NCBI GenBank assembly: GCA_037383845.1
Contig: JARRON010000037.1
Location: 1 to 39,434 of the forward strand
Reading direction: 5' to 3'
Source: JARRON01 sp037383845
Lineage (GTDB): Bacteria; Pseudomonadota; Gammaproteobacteria; Steroidobacterales; XN24
DNA length: 39,434 nucleotides
Shown here: in pieces, positions 6,179-15,452 of the stretch
How positions within the stretch are numbered: the first letter of the stretch is position 1
Layout: each line of letters opens with the position of its first letter
Position numbers and translations under genes: made by a program
The notes under the pieces: model-generated
Told to the model about the DNA's origin: nothing
Database searches by the model: none
The model's input: only the letters and a program-made list of their open reading frames with translations

Positions 6179-9166
6179 TCAGAAGCCGTAATTCAGCCGC
6201 AGGAAATAACGCCGGCCGAACACGTCGTACTGGGAAGTATCGGTGTTGGCCTGCACGTAGGACGGGAAAATGGGCGGATCCTCGTCGCTTAAGTTCTCCA
6301 CGCCGGCGCCGATGGTCAGTCCGTCGAGGATGCCCGGGCTCAAGGTGTAGCTGGCGTAGAGATCGACGTAGTCGCGGCTGGGAACCTCGAAGTCGGCGAA
6401 CTCCCCGTCGTCCATGGCGTCCACGTAGCGCCACCGGGCGGTCACGTCCAGCCCCCGCCAGGCGTAGCTGGCCGCCAGCGTCCACTTCCATTCCGGCAGG
6501 GAACCGCCTACCCCGAAGGCTCCGACGGCGCCGATGGTGTTGACGTATTCCACCGTCGGCGCACCGGCCCCGGCGCTGCGCTCGTAGCTGTCCAGCCAGG
6601 ACACCAGCCAGTTCAGCCCCGCTGTTCCCGGGCCCAGGTCGCGCTGCCAGTCCAGCTGGAAGTCCACGCCCGTGGTCTTGGTCCCCGCCACGTTACGGTT
6701 GATGCCGTAAACGTCGACGATCTCGCCGATGCCATCGATGCGGTCAAAATACTGGCACCACTGGTTGTCCGGAGAATAAGTGGGATTGGTCTGGGGATCG
6801 AAGCACAGATCGATGACCTCGTCCGCCGAGACCTGCTGGATGGCGTCCTTGACCTCGATTCGATACCAGTCCACGGAGGCCTGCCACCGCCCGAACGCGT
6901 CAGCGGAACTGCCGGATGTCCACGCCGCACCCAGGGTCAGGGTGTCGGCATCTTCGGGCTCCAGGTCCGGGTTGCCGCCGGCGAAGCCCTGGATGACGTC
7001 GTTCCGGTAAACAAAATCCGGCAGCACGTCGGCGGGCACCCCCTGGGCGAGACACAGGGCCTCGACGGCTTCCGCGTCCGGGCCGGTCCGCTCCGGACTG
7101 CCGGCGGTGCAGGGATCCGTGATATCGCCGGCGCTGGTCGTGTTGAACAGGTTCGCGGGCAGCTGGGGCTGGAATAGCTCGAACACGCTGGGCGCCCGGA
7201 TGGCCTGCTGGTAAGAGCCCCGCAGCCGGAGCGATTCCACGGGACGGTACAGCAGCTCCGCCTTGTAAGAATCCGCGCCGCCGGCAGCCTGGTAGTCCGC
7301 GTACCGGAAGCCAAGTCCGAGCTCGAGGCTCTTCGCTCCCGGCACGTCGGACAGCAGGGGCACCAGCGCCTCGACGTACACGTCCGTGTTGGACTCGTCT
7401 CCGTCCACGTCGTCGCTGGCATTGAATCCCAGGATGTCCGAGCGGCCGTCGGGCAGGAATTCAGAGGCGATGGGATCCGCCGCATAGGAATACTCGTCGC
7501 GCTTGTAGAAGACGCCGAAAGCCATGCGCAGGTCGCCGGCAGGAAGGCTCATGACCGGGCCCTCCATGGAGACCTCGGCGGTGAGCTGGCTGACGTCCAC
7601 GGTGTTAGACCCGCCGACGGTGATGTAGTCCATGCATTCCTGCGAGATGGAGCCCAGCCCGAAGGCATCGAACCCCCCGCAGACCGACACCCCGCCGTCG
7701 GGCGCGAAGGTCAGCTCCTCCATCTTCGAGCGCAGCACGTTGCCGCTCTGTACGAATTTCTGGTCGCTGGCGCCGTACTGTACGTACGCGTCCAGTGCCC
7801 AGAAATCGAACACGTCGGACTCCAGTCCGACCGTGGCCTGGTAGGTGTCGTACCGGTTCTCCGCGACCCGTGGCCCCGCCTCCGACAGGCGCTTGTACCA
7901 GAACAGGGGGGCGCCCGGGTTCGGGCGAGAGTCCAGCAGCGTCTTCAGGTCGGCCGGAATGTAAGGGTTGGTCGCCGGCATGACTTCCTGGAAGGCCGGG
8001 GTAGGCGCCAGCTGCTGCGTCACCGAGTAGTCCGCGTACAGCGCCTCGGCGAAGACACGGGTGGTGGGGCTGACGTCGAAGGTGCCACGGCCGAAGAAGG
8101 ATGTCCGCTCAAGCGGCAGCTGCAGGGCATTGGGCGGCGCGAAGTTGTAGGTATACCTGAAGCTGTTGTAGAAGAACGGATCCCGCTCACCCCGGAAGTT
8201 CACGACCGATCCCGGCGCGAAAGTCCCCTGGGTGAACAGCGTGCCGTCTGCATTAAAACCAAGGGCCGACTGAAAGAGCACCGAACCCGGGGGGAAACCG
8301 TAGGAAGCGAAGACGGAGTCGAACGCCGCCTGGGACATGGAATTCTGGCCAGGGCCCGTGAAGAAGAACGCGCCACCCTCCTCGATCGTGCCGGAACCGG
8401 CGGGCACGAACCCGTTCTGCGGTCCCGTGATGCCGGCGCCGGGGCCGAGGTAGAACAGGGGATAGCGAGCAAAATCACGTTCCCCGTAGGTCAGCAGGTC
8501 GCGCTCCGAGCGGCTCACGAAGCCGTACACCGAGCCGCGCCCGCCGGCAAACTGGGTGCCGGCCGTCACGTTGACGTCCCAGCGGTCGCTGTCGCCCTCG
8601 CCCGTCTGGCCATAGAACCCGCCGAACTCGATGCCCTCGTAGTAGGGCTTGAGCTTGAAATTCACCACGCCCGCCACGGCGTCCGAACCGTATACCGCCG
8701 AGGCGCCGCCGGTGACGATCTCCACGCTCTCGATCAGGCTCGGCGGGATGATGTTGACGTCCGGCACGCCCGTGCCGCTGGCAGGCACCAGTCGCCGACC
8801 GTCAATCAGCACCAGGGTCGCTTCCGACCCGAGCCCGCGCAGGTCGAGCTGGGCACGGCCGTTCGCAGAAGGGTTGTTGGACGTACCGTCGGCGCTCGGA
8901 ACGAACTGGGGGAACTTGTTGAGCGCCGCCTCCACCGTCGGCGAGCCGGTCTCGTCGAAGGCCTCGGCGGGGACAGTGACAATGGGGCTGGCGGACTCGA
9001 AGTCCGGTCTCGCGATACGGGAACCGGTCACCGAGACGCGCTCGAGGGTGGCCGCCTCTTCCTCCGGTTCCCGGTCCTGGGCGCCTGCAGGAACGGCCAC
9101 CAGCAACCCGCCGCTTGTAACGACCAACAGGCAGCGAGTTCCGAAGCCCCGTCGACGGCTCACCAT
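6179..9166 (-). CDS. TonB-dependent outer-membrane receptor
   Basis: The 995-residue protein has a signal peptide (about 1-30, ending PAGAQ), then a plug domain (about 45-175) with SVTGSRIARPDF, LVLIDGRRLVPASG, NIIPPSLIESVEIVTGGASA and VYGSDAVAGVVNFKL, all typical of large proteobacterial TonB-dependent receptors. The rest is a 22-strand beta-barrel ending in RRYFLRLNYGF, with the terminal phenylalanine expected for BamA-inserted proteins. Such receptors import siderophores, peptides, glycans or lipids with energy from TonB-ExbBD, which is not in the window. I start at the ATG at 9166 rather than the longer open frame to 9319, because the signal peptide begins there and a G-rich Shine-Dalgarno precedes it. 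It is followed by the ceramidase-like hydrolase and is divergent from the TolB/TPR array. The ligand is unknown. Confidence 0.93.
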   Translation of the reverse strand: MVSRRRGFGTRCLLVVTSGGLLVAVPAGAQDREPEEEAATLERVSVTGSRIARPDFESASPIVTVPAEAFDETGSPTVEAALNKFPQFVPSADGTSNNPSANGRAQLDLRGLGSEATLVLIDGRRLVPASGTGVPDVNIIPPSLIESVEIVTGGASAVYGSDAVAGVVNFKLKPYYEGIEFGGFYGQTGEGDSDRWDVNVTAGTQFAGGRGSVYGFVSRSERDLLTYGERDFARYPLFYLGPGAGITGPQNGFVPAGSGTIEEGGAFFFTGPGQNSMSQAAFDSVFASYGFPPGSVLFQSALGFNADGTLFTQGTFAPGSVVNFRGERDPFFYNSFRYTYNFAPPNALQLPLERTSFFGRGTFDVSPTTRVFAEALYADYSVTQQLAPTPAFQEVMPATNPYIPADLKTLLDSRPNPGAPLFWYKRLSEAGPRVAENRYDTYQATVGLESDVFDFWALDAYVQYGASDQKFVQSGNVLRSKMEELTFAPDGGVSVCGGFDAFGLGSISQECMDYITVGGSNTVDVSQLTAEVSMEGPVMSLPAGDLRMAFGVFYKRDEYSYAADPIASEFLPDGRSDILGFNASDDVDGDESNTDVYVEALVPLLSDVPGAKSLELGLGFRYADYQAAGGADSYKAELLYRPVESLRLRGSYQQAIRAPSVFELFQPQLPANLFNTTSAGDITDPCTAGSPERTGPDAEAVEALCLAQGVPADVLPDFVYRNDVIQGFAGGNPDLEPEDADTLTLGAAWTSGSSADAFGRWQASVDWYRIEVKDAIQQVSADEVIDLCFDPQTNPTYSPDNQWCQYFDRIDGIGEIVDVYGINRNVAGTKTTGVDFQLDWQRDLGPGTAGLNWLVSWLDSYERSAGAGAPTVEYVNTIGAVGAFGVGGSLPEWKWTLAASYAWRGLDVTARWRYVDAMDDGEFADFEVPSRDYVDLYASYTLSPGILDGLTIGAGVENLSDEDPPIFPSYVQANTDTSQYDVFGRRYFLRLNYGF

Positions 9167-9281
9167 TCCATTCCCCCCTGACGCAGCCCAGACCCGCCGC
9201 GCCGCCCCTCCTGTAGAAATATCCTGTACAGCGATGCTCCGCGACGGGAGTCCAACGCGCCGGGATGTTTTCTTAAGTTGT

Positions 9282-9310
9282 TGAATAAAGCATGCTTCGC
9301 GGAGTGTCAA
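9282..9310 (-). promoter_or_regulatory. Candidate sigma70 promoter of the TonB receptor
   Basis: Minus strand: perfect -35 TTGACA (9310-9305), 17-base spacer, weak -10 TATTCA (9287-9282). It would give a leader of about 110 bases before the ATG at 9166. The surrounding stretch is noticeably more AT-rich than the neighbouring DNA. Confidence 0.45.
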
Positions 9311-9445
9311 ACGCCGCAACCGGACTCCGCACCCACCGCCAAAGGCGGCCCTGGCGACACCGGGGCTCCCACGAGTCCGTCGGGGAGAGCCAACCCGAGG
9401 CTCACAACATGCGAACGGACCGGCCGCAGGGGTAAGGTAAAAGGC

Positions 9446-11222
9446 GTGTCCTTCTTCTCAGAACTGAAGCGCCGTAACGTCTTCCGGGCCGCCGCCGCCT
9501 ATGTCGCCGTGGCGTGGCTGCTGATCCAGGTCGCAGAAACCGTTTTCCCCGCCTTCGGCCTGGGGGACGAAATTCTGCGCGCCCTGATCATCGCCCTGGC
9601 GATCGGGTTTGTCCCCGCCGTCGCGCTCGCCTGGGCCTTCGAACTGACGCCCCAGGGGATCAGGCGCGAGCAGGACGTCGATCACGACAGCGAGCTGGCC
9701 CGGCGAACGAACCGGATCCTCGACCGGGGCATCACCGTCGTCCTGGCACTGGGCCTGGCCTACTTCGCCTACGACAAGTTCCTCCTGGACCCGGCCCGGG
9801 ACCGGGAGCGTGAGACGGAGATCGCAGAGCAGGCGCGAAGCGACGCGCTCCTGGAGTCCTACGGCGACAAGTCCATCGCCGTCATGCCCTTCATCGATCT
9901 AAGCCAGGGCGCGGACCAGGACTACATCGCCGCAGGCGTCGCCGAGGAGATTATCAACCTTCTTTCCGGCGTGGCGGACCTCCGCGTCATCGCCCGGTCT
10001 TCTTCGTTCGCGTTCAAGGACCAGAACCTGCCTGCGTCTCAGATCGCCGAGCGCCTGAACGTGACCTACGTCATGGAAGGCTCCGTGCGGCGGGCCGGGG
10101 ACGAGCTGCGCATCACGGCGCAGATCATCGACGCCCGCTTCGACACCCAGCTGTGGTCGAAGAAGTTCGACCGGCCTTTCGGCGACATCTTCGCCATCCA
10201 GGACGAGATCGCGCAGACCGTGGTCGACCAGCTTCAGGCGACCCTGAATGGCGATCCGGTCAAGGTGGCCGAAGCGGATCCGCAGGCCTATGCGCTTTTG
10301 CTGCAGGCACGCTATGCACTGAACCAGGGCACCGCAGAGGAGATCGGCGAGGCCGAACGCCTCGTTCGGGAATCCCTGGCAATCGACGATACCCAGGTCG
10401 CCGCCTGGAAGCTGCTGATGGAAGTGTATTTCCAGCAGGGCCTCCGCCGGATGGGCGACATCGAAGAGAACATCCAGCTGGCACGGGAGGCCGCCCACCG
10501 GATCCTGGCGCTTGATCCGGACAACGCGTTTGCGCGAATGCGCCTGGCCCGCTCCGAGCCAGACGCGCTGTTCGCGTGCCCTGGAGATCCTTAAGGATGC
10601 GGCTCAGTACTCCGGGGAGCTGGGACTGCCCGGGCAATCCGCGGCCCTGTACGAGTACATCCTCGAGCGTGACCCGCTGTGCGGCTCGTGCCTGGGGTTC
10701 CTGGCCCGGGCGTACGAGTCGCTAGGCCGTTATGAAGACGCCGTCCGGACTCTCGAGAGGGCCCGGACGCTGGGGCTGCTCGGCCCGCGGGGCAAAAGGG
10801 AGATCGGCATGTTGCGTCTTTTCCAGGGCGACGCCGAAGCGGCGCTGGCGATCTCGGAGGAAGTGGGGAAGATCACCGGTCAGCCGGAGCGGCTGCTTAA
10901 GCCCATGGCCCTTTACACCCTGGGGCGGACGCAGGAATTCGAAGCGGCCTTCGCGGACCTGCGCGAAACCTTCGGCGACCGATTCCCGGGAGAAATCGCC
11001 CGCGTTTACGCCTGGTCCGGCCAGGTGGACGAGGCCTTCGAACACCTTCGCAGGTCGATCAACCCGGCCGAGTTCCAATGGGGACCGGGCGCGCTGAATG
11101 ACGACCCGGCCTTCGCTTCACTCCACGACGATCCCCGCTGGCTGGAGATCCTCGAGCTACGCGGCACCGCCCCCGGCCAGGTGGCGGAGATGGAATTCGA
11201 CGTCGACGTTCCGGGCGGCTGA
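9446..11222 (+). pseudogene. Membrane TolB-like/TPR protein, paralog 1, frameshifted
   Basis: From the GTG at 9446 the frame encodes FFSELKRRNVFRAAAAYVAV, three membrane segments (about residues 12-33, 44-63 and 93-110) and a TolB/FlgO-like domain (GDKSIAVMPFIDLS, DLRVIARSSSFAFK, DIFAIQDEI) like its three neighbours, but stops at 10594. The C-terminal half continues in another frame from about 10560 (RALEILKDAAQYSG) to 11222 and contains DPLCGSC and the family tail. Comparison with paralog 4 suggests about eight residues are missing at the junction, so a small deletion of 23 or 26 bases with frameshift fits. The gene is either a pseudogene, a split gene or an assembly error. Its codon use remains gene-like on both sides, so any inactivation is recent. 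GTG is chosen because it aligns with the paralogs. Confidence 0.75.
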
Positions 11223-11526
11223 CGCGCCGGATTCGGCGTGATCGCCGATGCGACGCGAAAGCTCGTCGCCGGGCAGCCTGTCTCCACGCCGGCGCCCGAC
11301 GGGAGCACACGCCGCACCTGCCAAAACCAGACCGGCACCGGGTCTCCTTCGGCAAGCGGACCCCCTCACGCGAACCCGTTCCGGCACGCCACCGCCGACG
11401 GACACTCGATCGGACAGGCCTGGATTGCTTGCAGCCCGATGCAAGGCATCCCGGCGCGGCGCTTGCATGACCTCGATATTCATAGATGATGTAGGCGGGA
11501 AAGGCCGGAAATGAGCTGGGGGCGGC
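11223..11526. other. Intergenic region between paralogs 1 and 2, no feature recognised
   Basis: About 300 bases between the end of the frameshifted paralog and the TTG start of the next. I see no convincing gene, RNA or terminator. The last 60 bases are locally richer in A/T (around 11465-11490, ending in ATTCATAGATGATG) and may hold a promoter. Confidence 0.4.
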
Positions 11527-13404
11527 TTGTCCTTTTTCGCAGAACTGAAGCGCCGCAACGTCTTTCGGGCCGCGGCGGCCTACGTGGCCGTGGCCTGGCT
11601 TGTTATCCAGGTCGCCGAGACGGTCTTCCCTGCCTACGGCTTCAGCGACGAGGCCCTCCGCGTGCTGATCACACTGCTGGCCGTGGGCTTCGTGCCGGCG
11701 GTGGTGCTGGCCTGGGTGTTCGAGATCACTCCGGAGGGGCTGCGTCGGGACCGGGACATAGACCCCGGCAGCGAGCTGTCCCTGCGCACCCGCAAGATGC
11801 TCGACCGCGGAATCGTCGTGGTGCTGGCCCTGGGCATTGGCTACTTCGCCATTGACAAGTTCATCCTCGACCCGGCCCGGGATGAAGCCCTGGTAGAGCA
11901 AGCCCGGCAGGAAGGGCGTACGGAAGCCTTCACGGAGTCCTTCGGCGACAAGTCCATTGCGGTGCTGCCGTTTGCCAATCGCAGTCCGGACCCGGACCAG
12001 GAGTACTTCGCCGAGGGCGTCGCCGACGAGGTTCTGAACCTTCTCACCGGCATCGACGAGCTCCGCGTCATCGCCCGCTCTTCCGCGTTCGCTTTCAAGG
12101 GGCAGGACCTGCCGGTCAGCGAGATCGCCGAGATTCTCGGGGTCACCTACGTCCTGGAAGGCGCTGTTTACAAGGCCAGCGAGCAGGTCCGCGTCAACGC
12201 CCGGCTGGTGGACGCACGCTCGAACACCCAGCTGTGGTCGGAAAGCTGGTCCAGGCCCCTCCGGGACATCTTCGCCGTCCAGGAAGAGCTTGCTTCGGAA
12301 GTGGCGTCTCAGCTGCGCGTGCAGCTCCTCGACCTGCCGGGCCGCGGCGCCGACATCAGCCCGCAGGCCTACGAGCTGTATCTGAAAGGCCGATTCATGA
12401 GCGACAGCCAGGACCCCGACAAGTTCGATGAAGCTATCGCCGCGCTGAGGCAAGTGGTGGAGATGGAGCCCGGCTACAGCGCGGCCTGGGCCGAGCTGGC
12501 CCTTACGTATTACCGTGTCGCGGTGTGGCTGCGCAGTGGATCACCTGGCGACCATTCCCTCACCTTCCCGGAGGCCTGGACGGCCATGCAGCAGGCGGCG
12601 CAGCGGGCCGCGGAGCTGGACCCTGCAGGCGTGCTCGACCTGATGATCAATGCGTACATGACTTACTATGAGGCCGAGGGAGACCGGCAGGATTTCGCTG
12701 CAGGCGCGGCCCTGCTTGAGCGCGCCCTGACCCGGGCGCCCGCCAACCCGCGCCTGCTGACGATGGCCTCGGAGTTCGCCACGATCATCGGCCGTCCGGA
12801 GCTGGGCGTCCGCCTGGGTGAGGCGTCGGCCCTCCGGGACCCTCTCTGCGGGCCCTGCCGGGCAGCCCTGCTGGGGGCGTACCGGGAAGCCGGGCGCTAT
12901 GCAGATGCCCAGGCACTGATTGAAGGGATGGAAGCGCGCAGGGGCGGTGAGCCACGCGTATTCGATCGCGTCGCGCTGGCCCTGGACCAGGGCCAGCCGG
13001 AAGAGGCGCTGGCACTGCTCGGAGAGCCCGACGGTGAGCTGCCGACCACTCTCGGCGACCGCGTGGCGGCCGGCTTTCGGATCCGGGCTCTGACGGACCT
13101 GGAACGGCGCGAGGACGCCGGGGCAGAACTCGACAGGCTGGCCGAGACCGCCGTTGACCACACGGCCCTGACCATCGCCGGCCTTTACGCGCAGCTGGGC
13201 CAGCCGGACGAAGCTTTCGAGTGGCTCGAGCGTACGGTTGAGATCGACGAATGCCGCCGTTTCCGGCTGAATTTCCTGTCGTCGATCCGGGAAGATTTCG
13301 AGGCCTATCAAGAAGATCCCCGCTGGACCGCGCTAACAGAGTATTGCAGCACGACCCCGCAGGACTGGGCCGCCATCGAGTTCGCCCCCGCGCTTCCCTT
13401 CTAG
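11527..13404 (+). CDS. Membrane-anchored TolB-like/TPR protein, paralog 2
   Basis: This is the longest intact copy, at 625 residues. N-terminal membrane module: FFAELKRRNVFRAAAAY, then spans at about 13-33, 44-64 and 95-113. Positive residues before span 1 and between spans 2 and 3 place both in the cytosol, so the bulk should be periplasmic. A TolB/FlgO-like domain (about 138-265) has DKSIAVLPFANRSPDPDQEY, DELRVIARSSAFAFK and LRDIFAVQEELASEV. TPR-like helices follow to the end, with DPLCGPC (C441, C444) and a final EDPRW and IEFAPALPF tail. Related proteins are common in Gammaproteobacteria, often labelled TolB-like or TPR proteins, and their role is not known to me. The TTG at 11527 aligns with the GTG/TTG starts of the other copies; the ATG at 11511 is in another frame. 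GGGGG lies upstream. Confidence 0.85.
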   Translation: MSFFAELKRRNVFRAAAAYVAVAWLVIQVAETVFPAYGFSDEALRVLITLLAVGFVPAVVLAWVFEITPEGLRRDRDIDPGSELSLRTRKMLDRGIVVVLALGIGYFAIDKFILDPARDEALVEQARQEGRTEAFTESFGDKSIAVLPFANRSPDPDQEYFAEGVADEVLNLLTGIDELRVIARSSAFAFKGQDLPVSEIAEILGVTYVLEGAVYKASEQVRVNARLVDARSNTQLWSESWSRPLRDIFAVQEELASEVASQLRVQLLDLPGRGADISPQAYELYLKGRFMSDSQDPDKFDEAIAALRQVVEMEPGYSAAWAELALTYYRVAVWLRSGSPGDHSLTFPEAWTAMQQAAQRAAELDPAGVLDLMINAYMTYYEAEGDRQDFAAGAALLERALTRAPANPRLLTMASEFATIIGRPELGVRLGEASALRDPLCGPCRAALLGAYREAGRYADAQALIEGMEARRGGEPRVFDRVALALDQGQPEEALALLGEPDGELPTTLGDRVAAGFRIRALTDLERREDAGAELDRLAETAVDHTALTIAGLYAQLGQPDEAFEWLERTVEIDECRRFRLNFLSSIREDFEAYQEDPRWTALTEYCSTTPQDWAAIEFAPALPF

Positions 13405-13503
13405 GCCTTTCCGGCGTGATCTCCGGGGCTGTCCGCGGCGCCCCGGGTGCGAAACGGCACCGCTTGAGCCATTATTCCCCCAGCCAGCCAAAGGGGGGAA
13501 ACG

Positions 13504-15354
13504 GTGGCCCTGTTTGCCGAACTGAAGCGGCGCAACGTCTTTCGCGCGGCCGCGGCCTATGTCGCCGTCACCTGGCTGATCGTGCAGGTCGCCGAGACCA
13601 CGTTCCCCGCTTTCGGCCTGTCCGATGCTGCCCTACGCAACCTGATCCTGCTCCTCGGCGCAGGATTCATCCCGGCCGTGGCGCTGGCCTGGGTGTTCGA
13701 GCTCACTCCCGAGGGCCTGAAGCGCGACAAGGACCTCGAGCCCGGCAGCGATCTGTCCCTGCGCACCAACCGGATCCTCGACCGGGGCATCGTCGCGGTG
13801 CTCGCGCTGGGCATCGCCTACTTCGCCATCGACAAGTTCCTCCTCGACCCGGCCCGGGACGCCGAAAAGATCGAACAGGCCCGAAAGGCAGGTCGCACCG
13901 AGGCGATCGTCCAGTCCTACGGCGAGAAGTCCATCGCCGTGCTGCCGTTCACCAACATGAGCGCGGATCCGGAGCAGGAGTACTTCGGCGACGGCATGGC
14001 CGAGGAGATCCTGAACCTGCTGGCGCAGGTCGCCGAGCTGCGCGTGATCTCCCGGTCGTCAGCGTTCACCTTCAAGGACAGCGATCTCAAGCTCAGCGAG
14101 ATCGCCGAGGAACTCGACGTCGCCCACATCCTCGAGGGCTCGGTCCGGAAGGCCGGCAGCACGCTGCGCATCACCGCCCAGCTCATCGAGGCCCGGTCGG
14201 ATACGCACCTGTGGTCGAAGACCTGGGACCGGGATCTGGCGGACATCTTTGCCATACAGGACGAGATCGCGGCGGATGTCGTCTCCTCCCTCAGGACGGA
14301 ACTGCTTGGGGAGGTGCCCACGAGCCGCCGCCCCGACCCGGAGGCTTATGACCTGTTCCTGCGGGGCCGACATCTACTGGAACACGACCGCGGCTATGCG
14401 GCGTCGGAGCAGGCCCGGGACGTGCTGCGCCGCGCGGTGGATGTTGATCCGGATTTCGCCCGGGCCTGGGCCGAGCTCAGCCGGGCGTACTACCGGACTG
14501 TCTTCGCCTACCGGCGCGATCCCGACTTCGCCGGGGATATTTCAATGGAAGAGGCCTGGCGCCTTTCGGACAATGCCATGGACCGGGCTCTCGCAGCCGG
14601 CCCGGAAGACCCGATGGTCCTGGCCTACGAGGCGTGGGGGAAATTCTACGAGGACTCCGACTGGGAAGCGGCCGCCGAGCTCTACACCCGCGCCCTGGAG
14701 CTCAGTCCCGGCAACGTCGAGGCGCTGAAGGGTGCTGCCGTGCTTGCGCGCCTCTCCGGCAACGAGGAAGTCGGCATTCGACTCCAGGAAGCCGCCGTCG
14801 CCCGGGACCCGACATGCCAGACCTGCAAGCGCGGCCTGGCCGATGCCTACGCCGACGCAGGCCGGTTTGCGGACGCCGAGCGCATCCTGCTCGGGCTCCG
14901 GGACGCGGGCCTGAACGTGGACGAGGCGATGGCGCACCTCTTGGTCGAGACGGGAAAGCCCGCCGCCGCCCTGGTGCTCACGGAGGAGTCCACCGAGATC
15001 CCTGAGACCAACCGGCTGACCACTCGCAGTAAGGCCCTGGCGAAGCTCGGGCGCACCGCCGAGGCGAGAGAGGCTATCGCCAGGTTGATCGACAAGTATG
15101 GCCAGGATGCGGAGCTGGATATTGCCGGTGCCTACGCAGACATCGGCGACCGGGACGATTCGCTGGAGTGGCTGCAGAGGGCCGTGAACAAACCCGGCGG
15201 ACCCCGACGGTTACAGGTAAATTTCTCGCACTGGATCAGGCAGTATGGAGAGCAATACGCCGGCGACCCGCGGTGGATCGCCATTGCCGAGCAGATCGGC
15301 CGGTCCCCCACGGACCCGAAAGTCATCGACTTCGACCCTCCCGTGCCCGACTGA
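13504..15354 (+). CDS. Membrane-anchored TolB-like/TPR protein, paralog 3
   Basis: This copy has 616 residues and the same plan: LFAELKRRNVFRAAAAY, three membrane spans in the first 115 residues, a TolB/FlgO-like domain (EKSIAVLPFTNMSADPEQEY, ELRVISRSSAFTFKDSDLK, DIFAIQDEIAADVV) and a TPR-like solenoid. The solenoid has a conserved DPTCQTC (C438, C441). Helical pairs such as DPDFARAWAELSRAYYR and LELSPGNVEALKGAAVLARL have TPR spacing. The tail is GDPRW and VIDFDPPVPD. The GTG start at 13504 is preceded by AAGGGGGGAA six bases upstream, a strong Shine-Dalgarno. It follows paralog 2 after 100 bp and precedes paralog 4 after about 100 bp, all on the plus strand, so the copies could be one transcript or separately promoted. 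Function unknown. Confidence 0.87.
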   Translation: MALFAELKRRNVFRAAAAYVAVTWLIVQVAETTFPAFGLSDAALRNLILLLGAGFIPAVALAWVFELTPEGLKRDKDLEPGSDLSLRTNRILDRGIVAVLALGIAYFAIDKFLLDPARDAEKIEQARKAGRTEAIVQSYGEKSIAVLPFTNMSADPEQEYFGDGMAEEILNLLAQVAELRVISRSSAFTFKDSDLKLSEIAEELDVAHILEGSVRKAGSTLRITAQLIEARSDTHLWSKTWDRDLADIFAIQDEIAADVVSSLRTELLGEVPTSRRPDPEAYDLFLRGRHLLEHDRGYAASEQARDVLRRAVDVDPDFARAWAELSRAYYRTVFAYRRDPDFAGDISMEEAWRLSDNAMDRALAAGPEDPMVLAYEAWGKFYEDSDWEAAAELYTRALELSPGNVEALKGAAVLARLSGNEEVGIRLQEAAVARDPTCQTCKRGLADAYADAGRFADAERILLGLRDAGLNVDEAMAHLLVETGKPAAALVLTEESTEIPETNRLTTRSKALAKLGRTAEAREAIARLIDKYGQDAELDIAGAYADIGDRDDSLEWLQRAVNKPGGPRRLQVNFSHWIRQYGEQYAGDPRWIAIAEQIGRSPTDPKVIDFDPPVPD

Positions 15355-15452
15355 ACGGTGCCGACCCGCCAGGATGACCGCTGCTGCCACGCCTTTCCCG
15401 AGAACCTGGATGCCCCGATGATGAGCGACGCTGGAAAAGGATGGACGCTGGT

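Noticed and set aside
9278..9445. Extension of the first TolB/TPR copy to an upstream start
   Set aside because: The extra 56 residues are low complexity, overlap the TonB receptor promoter region and have no counterpart in the paralogs.
10540..10600. Programmed ribosomal frameshift in the first TolB/TPR copy
   Set aside because: No slippery heptamer or stimulatory structure is evident, and residues seem to be missing relative to the paralogs, which points to a deletion.
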